Assembly: GCA_017512985.1 (NCBI GenBank)
Contig: JAFWEJ010000008.1
Location: forward strand, 310,001 to 374,000
Direction: 5' to 3'
DNA length: 64,000 nt
Source of the DNA: Clostridia bacterium
Lineage (GTDB): Bacteria; Bacillota; Clostridia; Christensenellales; Aristaeellaceae
Position 1 is the first letter of the stretch. Each line of letters begins with the position of its first letter. Shown here piece after piece: positions 26,553-35,938 of the stretch. The translations under genes and the position numbers were made by a program. Under the pieces are notes generated by a model. It searched no databases and was not told the DNA's origin. It saw only the letters and a list, made by a program, of their open reading frames with translations.

Positions 26553-27365
26553 ATGCTGAAAGCAGCCGGACTGGTCCTGAACAGGCAGAATGAAAAAGCG
26601 GTACGGTACGCGGGAAAAGCAGCCGCGTTCCTTCGGGAAAACCGGATCACAGCCTTTGATCTTCAGCATGATGATCCGGATACGGTTCCGGACCTGATCG
26701 TCACCTTCGGCGGAGACGGCACCCTCCTGATGGGAGCAGGATACGCGCTGCGGTATGATATCCCGCTGCTGGGCATCAATCTGGGGACGGTAGGTTTCCT
26801 GACGGAAGAGGATCCCGACCATCTTGAGGAAGCGCTCGGTGCGATCATCAGGGGAGATTACCAGCTTGAAACAAGAAGCCTTCTCCGGGTACTGAACGGA
26901 AAGACCGGGGAATGTTTTTACGCGCTGAACGACGCGGTCATCACCCGGGGAGGATATGCCCGGCTGATCCGGGTGGATGCTTCAGTAAACGGAAAGGAAT
27001 ACGCATCCTTTACGGCAGACGGAATTATTGCCGCCACGCCGACCGGGTCCACCGGCTATTCCCTGTCCGCCGGCGGCCCGATCATCGAGCCGGGCATGAA
27101 CTGTATCGTTATTACGCCGGTCTGTCCGCACAGCATGATGCACTGCCCGTGCATTGTACCCGAGGACGCGGACATCCGCTTCCTCCTGAATCCGGACAGG
27201 GAACAGACGGCTGAACTTCAGATAGACGGGCGCAGCATGGGAAGCCTGAACGCGGGAGATGAGATCCACGTAACGGGCACGGAAAAAAAGATCCGGCTGA
27301 TCAGGCTTCACGAATATGATTTCTTTGGCCTTACACGGCGGAAACTGAGCGAATGGGGATCCTGA
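26553..27365 (+). CDS. nadK: NAD kinase
   Basis: Phosphorylates NAD to NADP. The 270-aa protein has the signature VTFGGDGTLLMGAGYAL near 43-60, GINLGTVGFLTE, NDAVITRG, and ADGIIAATPTGSTGYSLSAG with the C-terminal ITPVCPHSMM segment. I start at ATG 26553 after GGGAAGAAACGT, giving a protein that begins MLKAAGLVLN; an upstream in-frame ATG at 26511 overlaps the promoter and is rejected. It is followed by argR with an 18-nt gap, the usual clostridial order. Confidence 0.96.
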   Translation: MLKAAGLVLNRQNEKAVRYAGKAAAFLRENRITAFDLQHDDPDTVPDLIVTFGGDGTLLMGAGYALRYDIPLLGINLGTVGFLTEEDPDHLEEALGAIIRGDYQLETRSLLRVLNGKTGECFYALNDAVITRGGYARLIRVDASVNGKEYASFTADGIIAATPTGSTGYSLSAGGPIIEPGMNCIVITPVCPHSMMHCPCIVPEDADIRFLLNPDREQTAELQIDGRSMGSLNAGDEIHVTGTEKKIRLIRLHEYDFFGLTRRKLSEWGS

Positions 27366-27383
27366 GAACGGAGGTTTCGAAGC

Positions 27384-27839
27384 ATGAAAACAAAACGCCA
27401 GAATGAAATTGTACGCCTGATCGCATCCGGGGATATCGAGACCCAGGAGGAACTGGCGTCCGCGTTGCGTGCGCTGGGATATAAAGTGACGCAGGCCACC
27501 GTTTCCAGGGACATCCGTGAGCTTCGGCTGATCAAGGTGCCCGCCAAAGGCGGCGGATTCAAATACGCAAAACCGGAAAGGCATGAGACCGCCGTCAGTG
27601 AAAGGCTGGCAAGAATCCTGTCAGACTCGCTTGTGAACGTCGATTCATCCGGCAACATGATTGTCGTCAAAACACTGAGTGGTTCGGCCAATGTGGCGGC
27701 CGAAGCACTTGACAACCTTGGCTGGAGCGAGATTCTCGGCACGATCGCCGGAGACAATACAATCTTCATCGTCGTCCGGAACGAGGCCGATACAGCGGAG
27801 ATCACCGGCAGGATCCGCAGGCTGACGGATCAGCGGTAA
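27384..27839 (+). CDS. argR: Arginine repressor
   Basis: Arginine-responsive regulator of arginine synthesis and catabolism, 151 aa. It has an N-terminal winged helix (RQNEIVRLIASGDIETQEEL, then YKVTQATVSRDIRELRLIKV) and a C-terminal oligomerisation and arginine-binding domain with GTIAGDNTIFIVVR. The length is normal. RBS CGGAGGTTTCGAAGC. In Bacillus and Clostridium argR sits before recN, as here; no arginine biosynthesis gene lies in the window, although proA (proline, glutamate family) does. Confidence 0.96.
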   Translation: MKTKRQNEIVRLIASGDIETQEELASALRALGYKVTQATVSRDIRELRLIKVPAKGGGFKYAKPERHETAVSERLARILSDSLVNVDSSGNMIVVKTLSGSANVAAEALDNLGWSEILGTIAGDNTIFIVVRNEADTAEITGRIRRLTDQR

Positions 27840-27855
27840 AGGCCAGGAGAGGAAT

Positions 27856-29610
27856 ATGCTTGAAAGTTTAACGATCCGCCAGGTTGCGCTGATCGACGAA
27901 GTCACGATCCGGTTTCACCGGGGCATGCAGGTGCTTACCGGAGAAACGGGTGCGGGCAAAAGCATCGTGGTTGATTCCGTCAACCTGATTCTGGGCGGGC
28001 GCGCCGACAGGGATCTTATCCGTTCCGGAAGCGATAAAGCGACGGTGGAAGCGGTCTTTAACACGGCGGGAAATTCCGGCGTGAAGGCTTTCATGGAACA
28101 GGAGAATATTGAATACGACGGGGAAACCGTAACGGTATTCAGGGAGATTTCCGCAGGCGGAAGAAACCTGTGCCGCGTATGCGGTGTGCTGATCCCCGTA
28201 TCCAGGCTGAAGGACCTTGCCGTACACCTGATGGACCTGCACGGGCAGAGCGAACACCAGTTCCTTGCCGATCCGGAGCGGCACATGGCTTTCCTGGACC
28301 AGACAGGGGACGTAAAGCATACGGAGCTGCTCGAACAGGTCCGGAAGGATTACGGGCAGTTTATCGGCAATCACCGGGCCTACGCGAAACTGGTGAAACA
28401 GAACGAGAACCGCGAATCCCGTATGCTTTCGCTGGAAAGGGACCTGGAGGAGCTTAAAAAAGCCGCTGTCCGTCCCGGTGAAGCCGCCGAGCTCGCCGAA
28501 CGGCGGAAACAGCTGGAAAAAGCGGAAAAGGAATCGGAATCTTACCGGTCCGTATCCGAACTCTTGTCCGGCACGGACGGAAAAGGAGGCCTGCCGGATG
28601 TAAAACAGGCCGTTTCAGAACTGAAGGCGCTTGCCCAGCGGGATGAATCGGTCAGGGAGATCAGCGCACGGTGCGAAACGCTGTATTATGAGCTGGAAGA
28701 CGTCGCATACCGGATCAGCATGAAATGCAGCGAAACGGAATATGATCCTGCGGAGCTGGAGAAAACCGACAGCAGGCTTGACCGTATTCACCGGCTGGAG
28801 AGAAAATTCGGCACGGACGCGGATTCACTTTCTGGGATGCTGGAAAAGACAGAATCGGAATACCGGCTGCTCGCCGGACTGGAGAGCGAGATCGGCAGGA
28901 TGTCGGCGGAGCACAAAAAACTGCTCGCTGCATACCGGAATACCGCAAGGCAACTGACAGAATCCAGGAAACGGCTCGCGTCGGCGTTCGAGGAAAAAAT
29001 GACGGGGGAGCTTTCCCAGCTCGGCATGGAAAACACCCGCTTCAGGGTCGAATTCAAGCAGAACGATACCGGCAGGCCGACGATGCCGACGCCGGACGGG
29101 GACGACAGGATTGAATTCCTGATCAGCCCGAATCCGGGAGAACCGCTTAAGCCGCTTGCGCGGATCGCATCCGGCGGCGAGCTGAGCAGGCTTATGCTGG
29201 CAGTCAAGACGCTGGAATCTTCCCGATCCGGAACAGACGCAATGGTTTTCGATGAGATAGACACCGGAATCAGCGGCAGGATGGCACAGGCGGTGGCTGA
29301 AAAGATGGTTGCGATCTCCGCGGACAGGCAGGTAATCTGCGTGACGCATCTGCCTCAGATCGCGGCGGCGGCCGATTACCATTATCTGGTCCGGAAATCC
29401 GTGGCGGACGGAAGGACGCACACTTCCGTGGGAGAACTGGACCTGCAGGGAAGGACAGGCGAACTGAGCCGTATGATCAGCGGCGCGGATGGCGTGACGC
29501 AGGAGTCAGACGCCTACGCGGCCAGCATGCTCCAGGCGGCCGCCGAACTCAGGCATAAAAGCTTCATCGCGGCAGGGGCCGATTGTCTTAACAAATCTGA
29601 AACAAATTGA
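27856..29610 (+). CDS. recN: DNA repair protein RecN
   Basis: SMC-like ATPase acting early in double-strand break repair, 584 aa. Walker A is in GETGAGKSIVVDSVNLILGG near 33; the central part (about 150-370) is coiled-coil, rich in Glu/Lys/Leu; the C-terminal ATPase half has IASGGELSRLMLAVK, the Walker B MVFDEIDTGISGRMAQAV, and VICVTHLPQIAAAAD. RBS AGGAGAGGAAT. It ends the nadK-argR-recN run; the ppdK promoter begins 10 nt after its stop. Confidence 0.96.
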   Translation: MLESLTIRQVALIDEVTIRFHRGMQVLTGETGAGKSIVVDSVNLILGGRADRDLIRSGSDKATVEAVFNTAGNSGVKAFMEQENIEYDGETVTVFREISAGGRNLCRVCGVLIPVSRLKDLAVHLMDLHGQSEHQFLADPERHMAFLDQTGDVKHTELLEQVRKDYGQFIGNHRAYAKLVKQNENRESRMLSLERDLEELKKAAVRPGEAAELAERRKQLEKAEKESESYRSVSELLSGTDGKGGLPDVKQAVSELKALAQRDESVREISARCETLYYELEDVAYRISMKCSETEYDPAELEKTDSRLDRIHRLERKFGTDADSLSGMLEKTESEYRLLAGLESEIGRMSAEHKKLLAAYRNTARQLTESRKRLASAFEEKMTGELSQLGMENTRFRVEFKQNDTGRPTMPTPDGDDRIEFLISPNPGEPLKPLARIASGGELSRLMLAVKTLESSRSGTDAMVFDEIDTGISGRMAQAVAEKMVAISADRQVICVTHLPQIAAAADYHYLVRKSVADGRTHTSVGELDLQGRTGELSRMISGADGVTQESDAYAASMLQAAAELRHKSFIAAGADCLNKSETN

Positions 29611-29620
29611 GCAAAAACAC

Positions 29621-29649
29621 TTGCAATCATGGTGCTCACTCTATATAAT
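29621..29649 (+). promoter_or_regulatory. Promoter of ppdK
   Basis: TTGCAA (29621-29626), 17-bp spacer, TATAAT (29644-29649). The leader of about 70 nt to the ATG at 29726 ends in a strong RBS, GGGGAGGAATTTTTGA. No riboswitch was recognised in it. Confidence 0.85.
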
Positions 29650-29725
29650 TAAATAATACAATAGCGCTTCGGATCTCCATACAGGACTGTCCGATCTGCG
29701 AAAAAAATCGGGGAGGAATTTTTGA

Positions 29726-32365
29726 ATGTCCAAAAAGTATCTGTACCTCTTCACAGAAGGCGACGCCACCATGCGTGAACTGCTGGGCGGCAAAGGCGCG
29801 AATCTGGCAGAAATGACTAAGGTCGGCCTTCCTGTCCCGCAGGGCTTTACGATTTCCACAGAAGCCTGCACACAGTATTATGAAGACGGTCGTCAGATCA
29901 ATGATGAGATCCAGGCGCAGATCATTGAATATATTGCCAAAATGGAGGAGATCAACGGCAAGAAATTCGGCGATCTGAAGAACCCGCTGCTGGTTTCCGT
30001 CCGTTCCGGCGCGCGCGCGTCCATGCCCGGCATGATGGATACCATCCTTAACCTCGGCCTGAACGACGCTGTCGTTGAAGCGATGATCGCGGGAAACAGC
30101 GACCCCAAATTCGCCCGCTTCGTTTATGACAGCTACCGCCGTTTCATCCAGATGTATTCCGACGTCGTTATGGAAGTCGGGAAAAAATATTTCGAGCAGC
30201 TGATTGACGAAATGAAAGCCAGGAAAGGCGTCACATACGACGTCGAGCTGACCGCGGAAGACCTGAAGGAACTGGCTTCCCAGTTCAAGGCGGAATATAA
30301 GTCCAAGATCGGCGCAGATTTCCCCTCCGACCCGAAGGAACAGCTGATGGGCGCAATCAAAGCCGTATTCCGTTCCTGGGACAATCCCCGCGCGAACGTT
30401 TACCGCCGCGACAACGACATTCCCTACAGCTGGGGTACTGCCGTCAACGTCATGCCGATGGTATTCGGCAACCTGAACGACAATTCCGGCACGGGCGTCG
30501 CCTTCACGCGCGATCCCGCCACCGGTGAAAACAAGCTGATGGGCGAATTCCTGGTTAACGCCCAGGGCGAAGACGTCGTTGCCGGCGTACGTACGCCGAT
30601 GCCGATCTCCCAGATGAAGGACCAGTTCCCGGAAGCTTACGCTGAATTTGAAAAAGTATGCGCGCTGCTGGAAAACCACTACCGCGACATGCAGGACATG
30701 GAATTCACCGTTGAGAACGGAAAGCTTTACATGCTCCAGTGCCGCAACGGCAAGCGCACCGCGCAGGCGGCGCTGAAAATCGCGTGCGACCTCGTGGATG
30801 AAGGCATGCGGACGGAAGAAGAAGCCGTTTCCATGATCGATCCCCGCAACCTGGATACGCTGCTGCATCCCCAGTTCGATACCGCCGCACTGAAAAAGGC
30901 GACGCCCATCGGCAAGGGACTCGGCGCTTCCCCCGGAGCCGCCTGCGGTAAGATCGTGTTTACGGCTGAGGACGCCGAAGCATGGGCAAAGCGCGGTGAA
31001 AAGGTGGTCCTGGTCCGCCTGGAAACTTCTCCCGAAGACATTACCGGCATGAAGAGCGCCCAGGGTATCCTGACCGTCCGCGGCGGCATGACCAGCCACG
31101 CGGCCGTTGTGGCCCGCGGCATGGGAACCTGCTGCGTTTCCGGCTGCGGCGACATCGCCATGGACGAAGAAAACAAGAAGTTCACGCTGGCCGGAAAGAC
31201 CTTCCGCGAAGGCGATTTCATTTCCATTGACGGTACGACCGGCAATATCTACGACGGCCTGATCCCGACTGTTGACGCCAAGATTGCCGGCGAATTCGGC
31301 CGCATCATGGCCTGGGCGGACAAATACCGCAGGCTGAAGGTACGGACCAACGCGGATACGCCCGCTGACGCGAGGAAAGCGCGTGAACTCGGCGCCGAGG
31401 GTATCGGACTGTGCCGTACCGAGCATATGTTCTTTGAGCCGGAAAGGATCGCCGCTTTCCGTGAAATGATCTGCTCCGACACCGCGGAAGAACGTGAAGC
31501 CGCGCTGAACAAGATCCTTCCTTACCAGCAGAGCGACTTTGAAAAACTCTACGAAGCGCTTGAGGGATATCCGGTATGCATCCGCTTCCTGGATCCGCCG
31601 CTGCACGAGTTTGTTCCCTCCACGGAGGAAGACATCAAACTGCTCGCCGATTCACAGGGCAAGAGCGTCGAAACGATCAAGAACATTATTGCTTCGCTGC
31701 ACGAATTCAACCCGATGATGGGCCACCGCGGATGCCGCCTGGCCGTCACCTATCCCGAAATCGCCCGGATGCAGACCAAGGCTGTCATCCGTGCTGCCAT
31801 CAAAACGCAGAAAGCACATCCCGACTGGAATATCAGGCCCGAAATCATGATTCCGCTTGTCTGCGAAGTCAAGGAACTGAAATATGTCAAGAAGACGGTT
31901 GTGGAAACCGCGGACGCAGAGATCAAAGAAGCCGGCGTCACCCTGGAGTATGAGGTCGGCACGATGATCGAAATCCCGCGCGCCGCGCTGACCGCCGATG
32001 AAATCGCGAAGGAAGCCGATTTCTTCTGCTTCGGCACGAACGACCTGACCCAGATGACCTTCGGCTTCAGCCGTGACGATGCCGGCAAGTTCCTGGGCGC
32101 CTACTACGAATCCAAGATCTTCGAGAGCGATCCGTTTGCAAGGCTGGATCAGACCGGCGTCGGCAAGCTGATGGAAATGGCCATCACGCTCGGACGCCCT
32201 GTGAATCCGAAGCTCCATGTCGGTATCTGTGGCGAACACGGCGGCGATCCGAGCTCTGTAGAATTCTGCCACAGGATCGGACTGGATTACGTCAGCTGTT
32301 CTCCCTTCCGCGTTCCGATTGCCCGCCTCGCCGCCGCACAGGCCGCGATTGCAGCCAAAAAATAA
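29726..32365 (+). CDS. ppdK: Pyruvate, phosphate dikinase
   Basis: Interconverts pyruvate, ATP and Pi with PEP, AMP and PPi, a reversible glycolytic step common in Clostridia. The 879-aa enzyme has an N-terminal ATP-grasp domain (GGKGANLAEMTKVGLPVPQG; SVRSGARASMPGMMDT), the swivelling phospho-histidine domain with GGMTSHAAVVARGMG (catalytic His about 458), and a C-terminal TIM barrel with GLCRTEHMFF and HVGICGEHGG (catalytic Cys about 835). Its C-ending codon preference is stronger than its neighbours', suggesting high expression. It is a single-gene unit, with its own promoter and terminator. Confidence 0.98.
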   Translation: MSKKYLYLFTEGDATMRELLGGKGANLAEMTKVGLPVPQGFTISTEACTQYYEDGRQINDEIQAQIIEYIAKMEEINGKKFGDLKNPLLVSVRSGARASMPGMMDTILNLGLNDAVVEAMIAGNSDPKFARFVYDSYRRFIQMYSDVVMEVGKKYFEQLIDEMKARKGVTYDVELTAEDLKELASQFKAEYKSKIGADFPSDPKEQLMGAIKAVFRSWDNPRANVYRRDNDIPYSWGTAVNVMPMVFGNLNDNSGTGVAFTRDPATGENKLMGEFLVNAQGEDVVAGVRTPMPISQMKDQFPEAYAEFEKVCALLENHYRDMQDMEFTVENGKLYMLQCRNGKRTAQAALKIACDLVDEGMRTEEEAVSMIDPRNLDTLLHPQFDTAALKKATPIGKGLGASPGAACGKIVFTAEDAEAWAKRGEKVVLVRLETSPEDITGMKSAQGILTVRGGMTSHAAVVARGMGTCCVSGCGDIAMDEENKKFTLAGKTFREGDFISIDGTTGNIYDGLIPTVDAKIAGEFGRIMAWADKYRRLKVRTNADTPADARKARELGAEGIGLCRTEHMFFEPERIAAFREMICSDTAEEREAALNKILPYQQSDFEKLYEALEGYPVCIRFLDPPLHEFVPSTEEDIKLLADSQGKSVETIKNIIASLHEFNPMMGHRGCRLAVTYPEIARMQTKAVIRAAIKTQKAHPDWNIRPEIMIPLVCEVKELKYVKKTVVETADAEIKEAGVTLEYEVGTMIEIPRAALTADEIAKEADFFCFGTNDLTQMTFGFSRDDAGKFLGAYYESKIFESDPFARLDQTGVGKLMEMAITLGRPVNPKLHVGICGEHGGDPSSVEFCHRIGLDYVSCSPFRVPIARLAAAQAAIAAKK

Positions 32366-32381
32366 ATCAGGGGAAAAAATC

Positions 32382-32412
32382 CTGCCCGGACACCGGTCCG
32401 GGCAGATTTTTT
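32382..32412 (+). terminator. Bidirectional terminator between ppdK and recX
   Basis: Ten-bp stem CTGCCCGGAC (32382-32391) / GTCCGGGCAG (32396-32405) with ACCG loop, then ATTTTTTA on plus; the minus side also ends in a T-run (GGATTTTTT). It terminates ppdK and recX. Confidence 0.92.
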
Positions 32413-33034
32413 ATTCTGTTTCTTCTTCAGCCTCCCGGCACGCTTTTCCGGCTGTTTCCCAGTCGTATCCTTTCCTGACCAGGGAAGCAATCACTTTCTG
32501 CCGGTTTTTCCGCATATCTCCGGCAGTGCCGACGCGTTTCCAAGCCTTACGCGCCAGCGCGGCGGCATTGTTCTCCTGTTCGCCTGTATCGGATGCCCCG
32601 AGAATCATTTCGATCATCCCGTCGGGAATTCCTTTCATTTTCAGTTCCCGGCGGATCACGGAAGGCCCGTAACCCTTCGAAAGCCTGTAACGGACCCACT
32701 GGCTGCAGAAATCTTCATCGTTGAGGAGCTTTTCTTTTTCGAGTTTATAAACGACCAGTTCCGCGACGTCTTCCGTATAGCGCAGCCTGACCAGGCGCGA
32801 GGTAATTTCCTTCCTGCTGCAGGGCCTGCGCGCAAGCATCGATACGGCATGGTTCAGAGCGCGCGGATACTGGGAAAGACGGATCTTCTGAAGGAAACCC
32901 TCCCTTCCGAGGGACAGCCCTGCACGGAGCCCGGTTCCGGGCAGGTCCGCTTCCCGAAGCCAGAACTTTTCTCCGCTGTCCAGCAGGATGCATACTGACG
33001 CGCGGACGCGGGTAATTTCACTGACCGTTACCAT
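32411..33034 (-). CDS. recX: Regulatory protein RecX
   Basis: Modulator of RecA filaments, 207 aa. It shows the repeated three-helix RecX units: ALNHAVSMLARRPCSRKEIT, then LVRLRYTEDVAELVVYKLEK, and WVRYRLSKGYGPSVIRRELK with the last repeat ending in RKGYDWETAGKACRE. The N-terminal ~60 residues are a beta domain seen in Firmicutes RecX. Its start overlaps the end of the serine-hydrolase gene by 7 nt, so it is translated from the lgt operon; recA is not in the window. Confidence 0.88.
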   Translation of the reverse strand: MVTVSEITRVRASVCILLDSGEKFWLREADLPGTGLRAGLSLGREGFLQKIRLSQYPRALNHAVSMLARRPCSRKEITSRLVRLRYTEDVAELVVYKLEKEKLLNDEDFCSQWVRYRLSKGYGPSVIRRELKMKGIPDGMIEMILGASDTGEQENNAAALARKAWKRVGTAGDMRKNRQKVIASLVRKGYDWETAGKACREAEEETE

Positions 33035-34179
33035 GAGGGCAGCTCCTTTCGGAAGGCCCAGCGGAGCAGGTCCCGGTTCAGCAGCCCCAGGCGTCCGATC
33101 CGCGCTTCACTGGAACCGCCATTGAGCATAATGACGCTCCGGCCGGTATCCGCCTCCCAGAAAGCCCCGTCCGCACAGCCGTAAGCGAATCCCTGATGGC
33201 CCAGGATCAGGCTGCCGGATATTGAAGGCTCAGATATCCTGAGCAATCCGTATCCGTAGGAAAGGGTCGGGGAGAGCGCACCGTAGGAAGCATGCTGCGC
33301 GCACATGTCAGCCACCCTGCCTTCGGACAGGAATTCTTTCCCTTTGCAGATCAGCACATCAAGAAGAATCTGAAGGGAAGAAATATCCGTATACATGCTG
33401 CCGGCCGTATGCCCGTAATGCCGGAGCGGATCAGCGGAGTTGAGCGGAACGGAACCGAGAGGCGTAAGGATCAGGTCACAACCCTTATGATACGGAAGGA
33501 TCCGTGTTACGGGCATGATCCGGCCGGCCGGCAGCCGGCAGCCTTCCAGCGTCGCGTTCATTCCGAGGGGCTCAAAAAGGCGTTCCCGGAAAAGCGCGCC
33601 GACCGGCTGTCCGGTTACGGCTTCCATGACGGATCCGATCAGGCCGAAACCGAGATTGGAATAGTGAAATGATTCTCCGGGCTGAAAACGCCGGGCGTCC
33701 GGGAGAAGATCAGGAAAAGGGACGCCCTTTTCAAGGGATGATTCCAGGCCGGGCGGGTCGACAAGGCCGGAAGTATGGGAAAGCAGATGCCTGAGGGTAA
33801 TCCCCTCCAGCACGGACCCGGCGGCCGAATCAAAAAAGGCGCTTACGGGACGGTCCGGATCAAGGACCTGTTCGTCAAAAAGGCGTGAAGCTAGAACGGC
33901 AGCCGCCGTTTTGGTGATTGAAGCGACACGGAAGTATGTGTCCGGCACAGCCTCATGTCTCGGAGAGGCGGACGACGTACAGATCAGGGAGGAATCCGCG
34001 CCGGACTGCAGCAGAACCGCGGAACCGAGCACGTGATGCCGGCGCAGCATCCCTTCGAATTCTTTCCGGCAGACAAGGGAACGGCCGGAGACTGAAGATA
34101 AGGGACGCGGTCCGCAGGATGGCGCGAAGAAAGGAAGCATGAAACGGTATGCCGCGTTTTTAAATCTTGTTGTCGGCAT
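33028..34179 (-). CDS. Serine hydrolase (class C beta-lactamase/penicillin-binding family)
   Basis: A 383-aa beta-lactamase-fold protein. The catalytic SxxK is in RVASITKTAAAVLA, the Tyr-x-Asn in FHYSNLGFGLIG, and a third-motif candidate is LGHQGFAYG (HxG), as in esterase or D-aminopeptidase branches. HLLSHTSGLVD is also family-typical. There is no obvious signal peptide at the N-terminus, so a cytosolic location is likely. I start at ATG 34179 after GGGGAGGTGCATC; it overlaps the end of lgt by 20 nt. Substrate unknown; antibiotic resistance is not implied. Confidence 0.88.
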   Translation of the reverse strand: MPTTRFKNAAYRFMLPFFAPSCGPRPLSSVSGRSLVCRKEFEGMLRRHHVLGSAVLLQSGADSSLICTSSASPRHEAVPDTYFRVASITKTAAAVLASRLFDEQVLDPDRPVSAFFDSAAGSVLEGITLRHLLSHTSGLVDPPGLESSLEKGVPFPDLLPDARRFQPGESFHYSNLGFGLIGSVMEAVTGQPVGALFRERLFEPLGMNATLEGCRLPAGRIMPVTRILPYHKGCDLILTPLGSVPLNSADPLRHYGHTAGSMYTDISSLQILLDVLICKGKEFLSEGRVADMCAQHASYGALSPTLSYGYGLLRISEPSISGSLILGHQGFAYGCADGAFWEADTGRSVIMLNGGSSEARIGRLGLLNRDLLRWAFRKELPSW

Positions 34180-35143
34180 GATGCACCTCCCCGGCATTAC
34201 AGGACCTGAAAACGGCGAAGAAAACGAGAATCAGAAGCACAGCGCAGCCTGAAAGAAACGGAACGACCTGGGAGACAGGAAGGCCGGACAGGAACGCCCC
34301 GGAAAGCGTATACAGAAGCAGGAAAAGCGCAACGGCCAGCGCGGCGGGAACCGCGGTGAAACAAAGGACAGCGGAACGCCGCCGGGAGCGGTACAGAAGA
34401 AAAGAATAACGCAGCAGCACAAAAACGCAGAGGATGACGCTGAGCAGCTGGCTGACCCTGACAGAAGAGCCGGCATACAGGGAATCCAGGCGCAGTTCTT
34501 CGACCACAAGCCTTCCGGCGCCGTAAAGAAAAAGATAGGAGAAGAAAGCGTCACCCTGTCTCCGGAAAGATTTCCGGCGTGCCAGAATCAAATAAAGAAA
34601 GATCAGGAAATCCCACAGGGATTCATAGAAGAATGTTGCAAGATGCCATGCATAACCGTCGTCGGGAATCTGCACGGCCAGCGGAAAAAAGCAGAGGGCG
34701 GGATTGCTTACCGCAGCTCCGTAGGCTTCCATATTGAACCAGTTTCCCCATCGCCCGATGCACTGGGCCAGCGCGAGCCCGGGGACGATCAGGTCGCAGA
34801 CCTGCAGGGAAGGAAGCCTGCGAACCCTGCAGAAAACAAACAGGACGATCACTCCGGCGATGATCCCGCCGTAGATGGCGATTCCGCCTTCCCAGATCCG
34901 GAAGATTGAAAGAAGATCGTTCCGGAAACTGTCCCATGAAAAAACGACGTAATAGATTCTTGCGCCAACGATGCCGCAGGGAAGAAGCCACAGGGCAAGA
35001 TCGATAACGGTATCCCGGGGCAGGCCCGACCTGCGCTCCCCGCGGCAGGCCAAAAGGATCGCCAGGACAACTCCGGTGACGATCAGAAAACTGTACCACG
35101 GTACCGGCCCGACAAGATAACGGGAATAAGGGACTGATGACAT
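34160..35143 (-). CDS. lgt: Prolipoprotein diacylglyceryl transferase
   Basis: Transfers diacylglycerol from phosphatidylglycerol to the lipobox cysteine of prolipoproteins in the membrane. The 327-aa polytopic protein has around seven to nine membrane helices; the Lgt signature GRWGNWFNMEAYG is near 125-137, and GGIAIYGGIIAG precedes it. It is somewhat longer than typical, with extra hydrophobic segments after the usual last helix (about 265-320). Start ATG 35143 follows CGGAGTCTGTTT. First gene of the lgt-hydrolase-recX operon, from a perfect-consensus promoter. Confidence 0.92.
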   Translation of the reverse strand: MSSVPYSRYLVGPVPWYSFLIVTGVVLAILLACRGERRSGLPRDTVIDLALWLLPCGIVGARIYYVVFSWDSFRNDLLSIFRIWEGGIAIYGGIIAGVIVLFVFCRVRRLPSLQVCDLIVPGLALAQCIGRWGNWFNMEAYGAAVSNPALCFFPLAVQIPDDGYAWHLATFFYESLWDFLIFLYLILARRKSFRRQGDAFFSYLFLYGAGRLVVEELRLDSLYAGSSVRVSQLLSVILCVFVLLRYSFLLYRSRRRSAVLCFTAVPAALAVALFLLLYTLSGAFLSGLPVSQVVPFLSGCAVLLILVFFAVFRSCNAGEVHHADNKI

Positions 35144-35171
35144 AAACAGACTCCGGTAAAAGAATAAAACC

Positions 35172-35200
35172 ATTATAAAATCCACGGTTGCCGGTGTCAA
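35172..35200 (-). promoter_or_regulatory. Promoter of lgt-hydrolase-recX
   Basis: On the minus strand: TTGACA (35200-35195), 17-bp spacer, TATAAT (35177-35172), an exact consensus. Divergent from the upp promoter 29 nt away. Confidence 0.9.
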
Positions 35201-35229
35201 CGAAAAGAGAAAAAACCGCTCCGGAATCA

Positions 35230-35936
<707 letters not shown>

Positions 35937-35938
35937 CC

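Noticed and set aside
29650-29725. Possible riboswitch in the ppdK leader
   Set aside because: Only about 70 nt long with a few short inverted repeats; no known aptamer pattern.
29636-31606. A 656-codon minus-strand frame across ppdK
   Set aside because: It is exactly antisense to ppdK, whose codon bias creates stop-free complements; translation has no family marks.
33028-34179. Beta-lactam resistance gene
   Set aside because: The serine hydrolase has the SxxK/YxN fold but no export signal and an HxG-type third motif, fitting an esterase or peptidase branch better than a resistance beta-lactamase.
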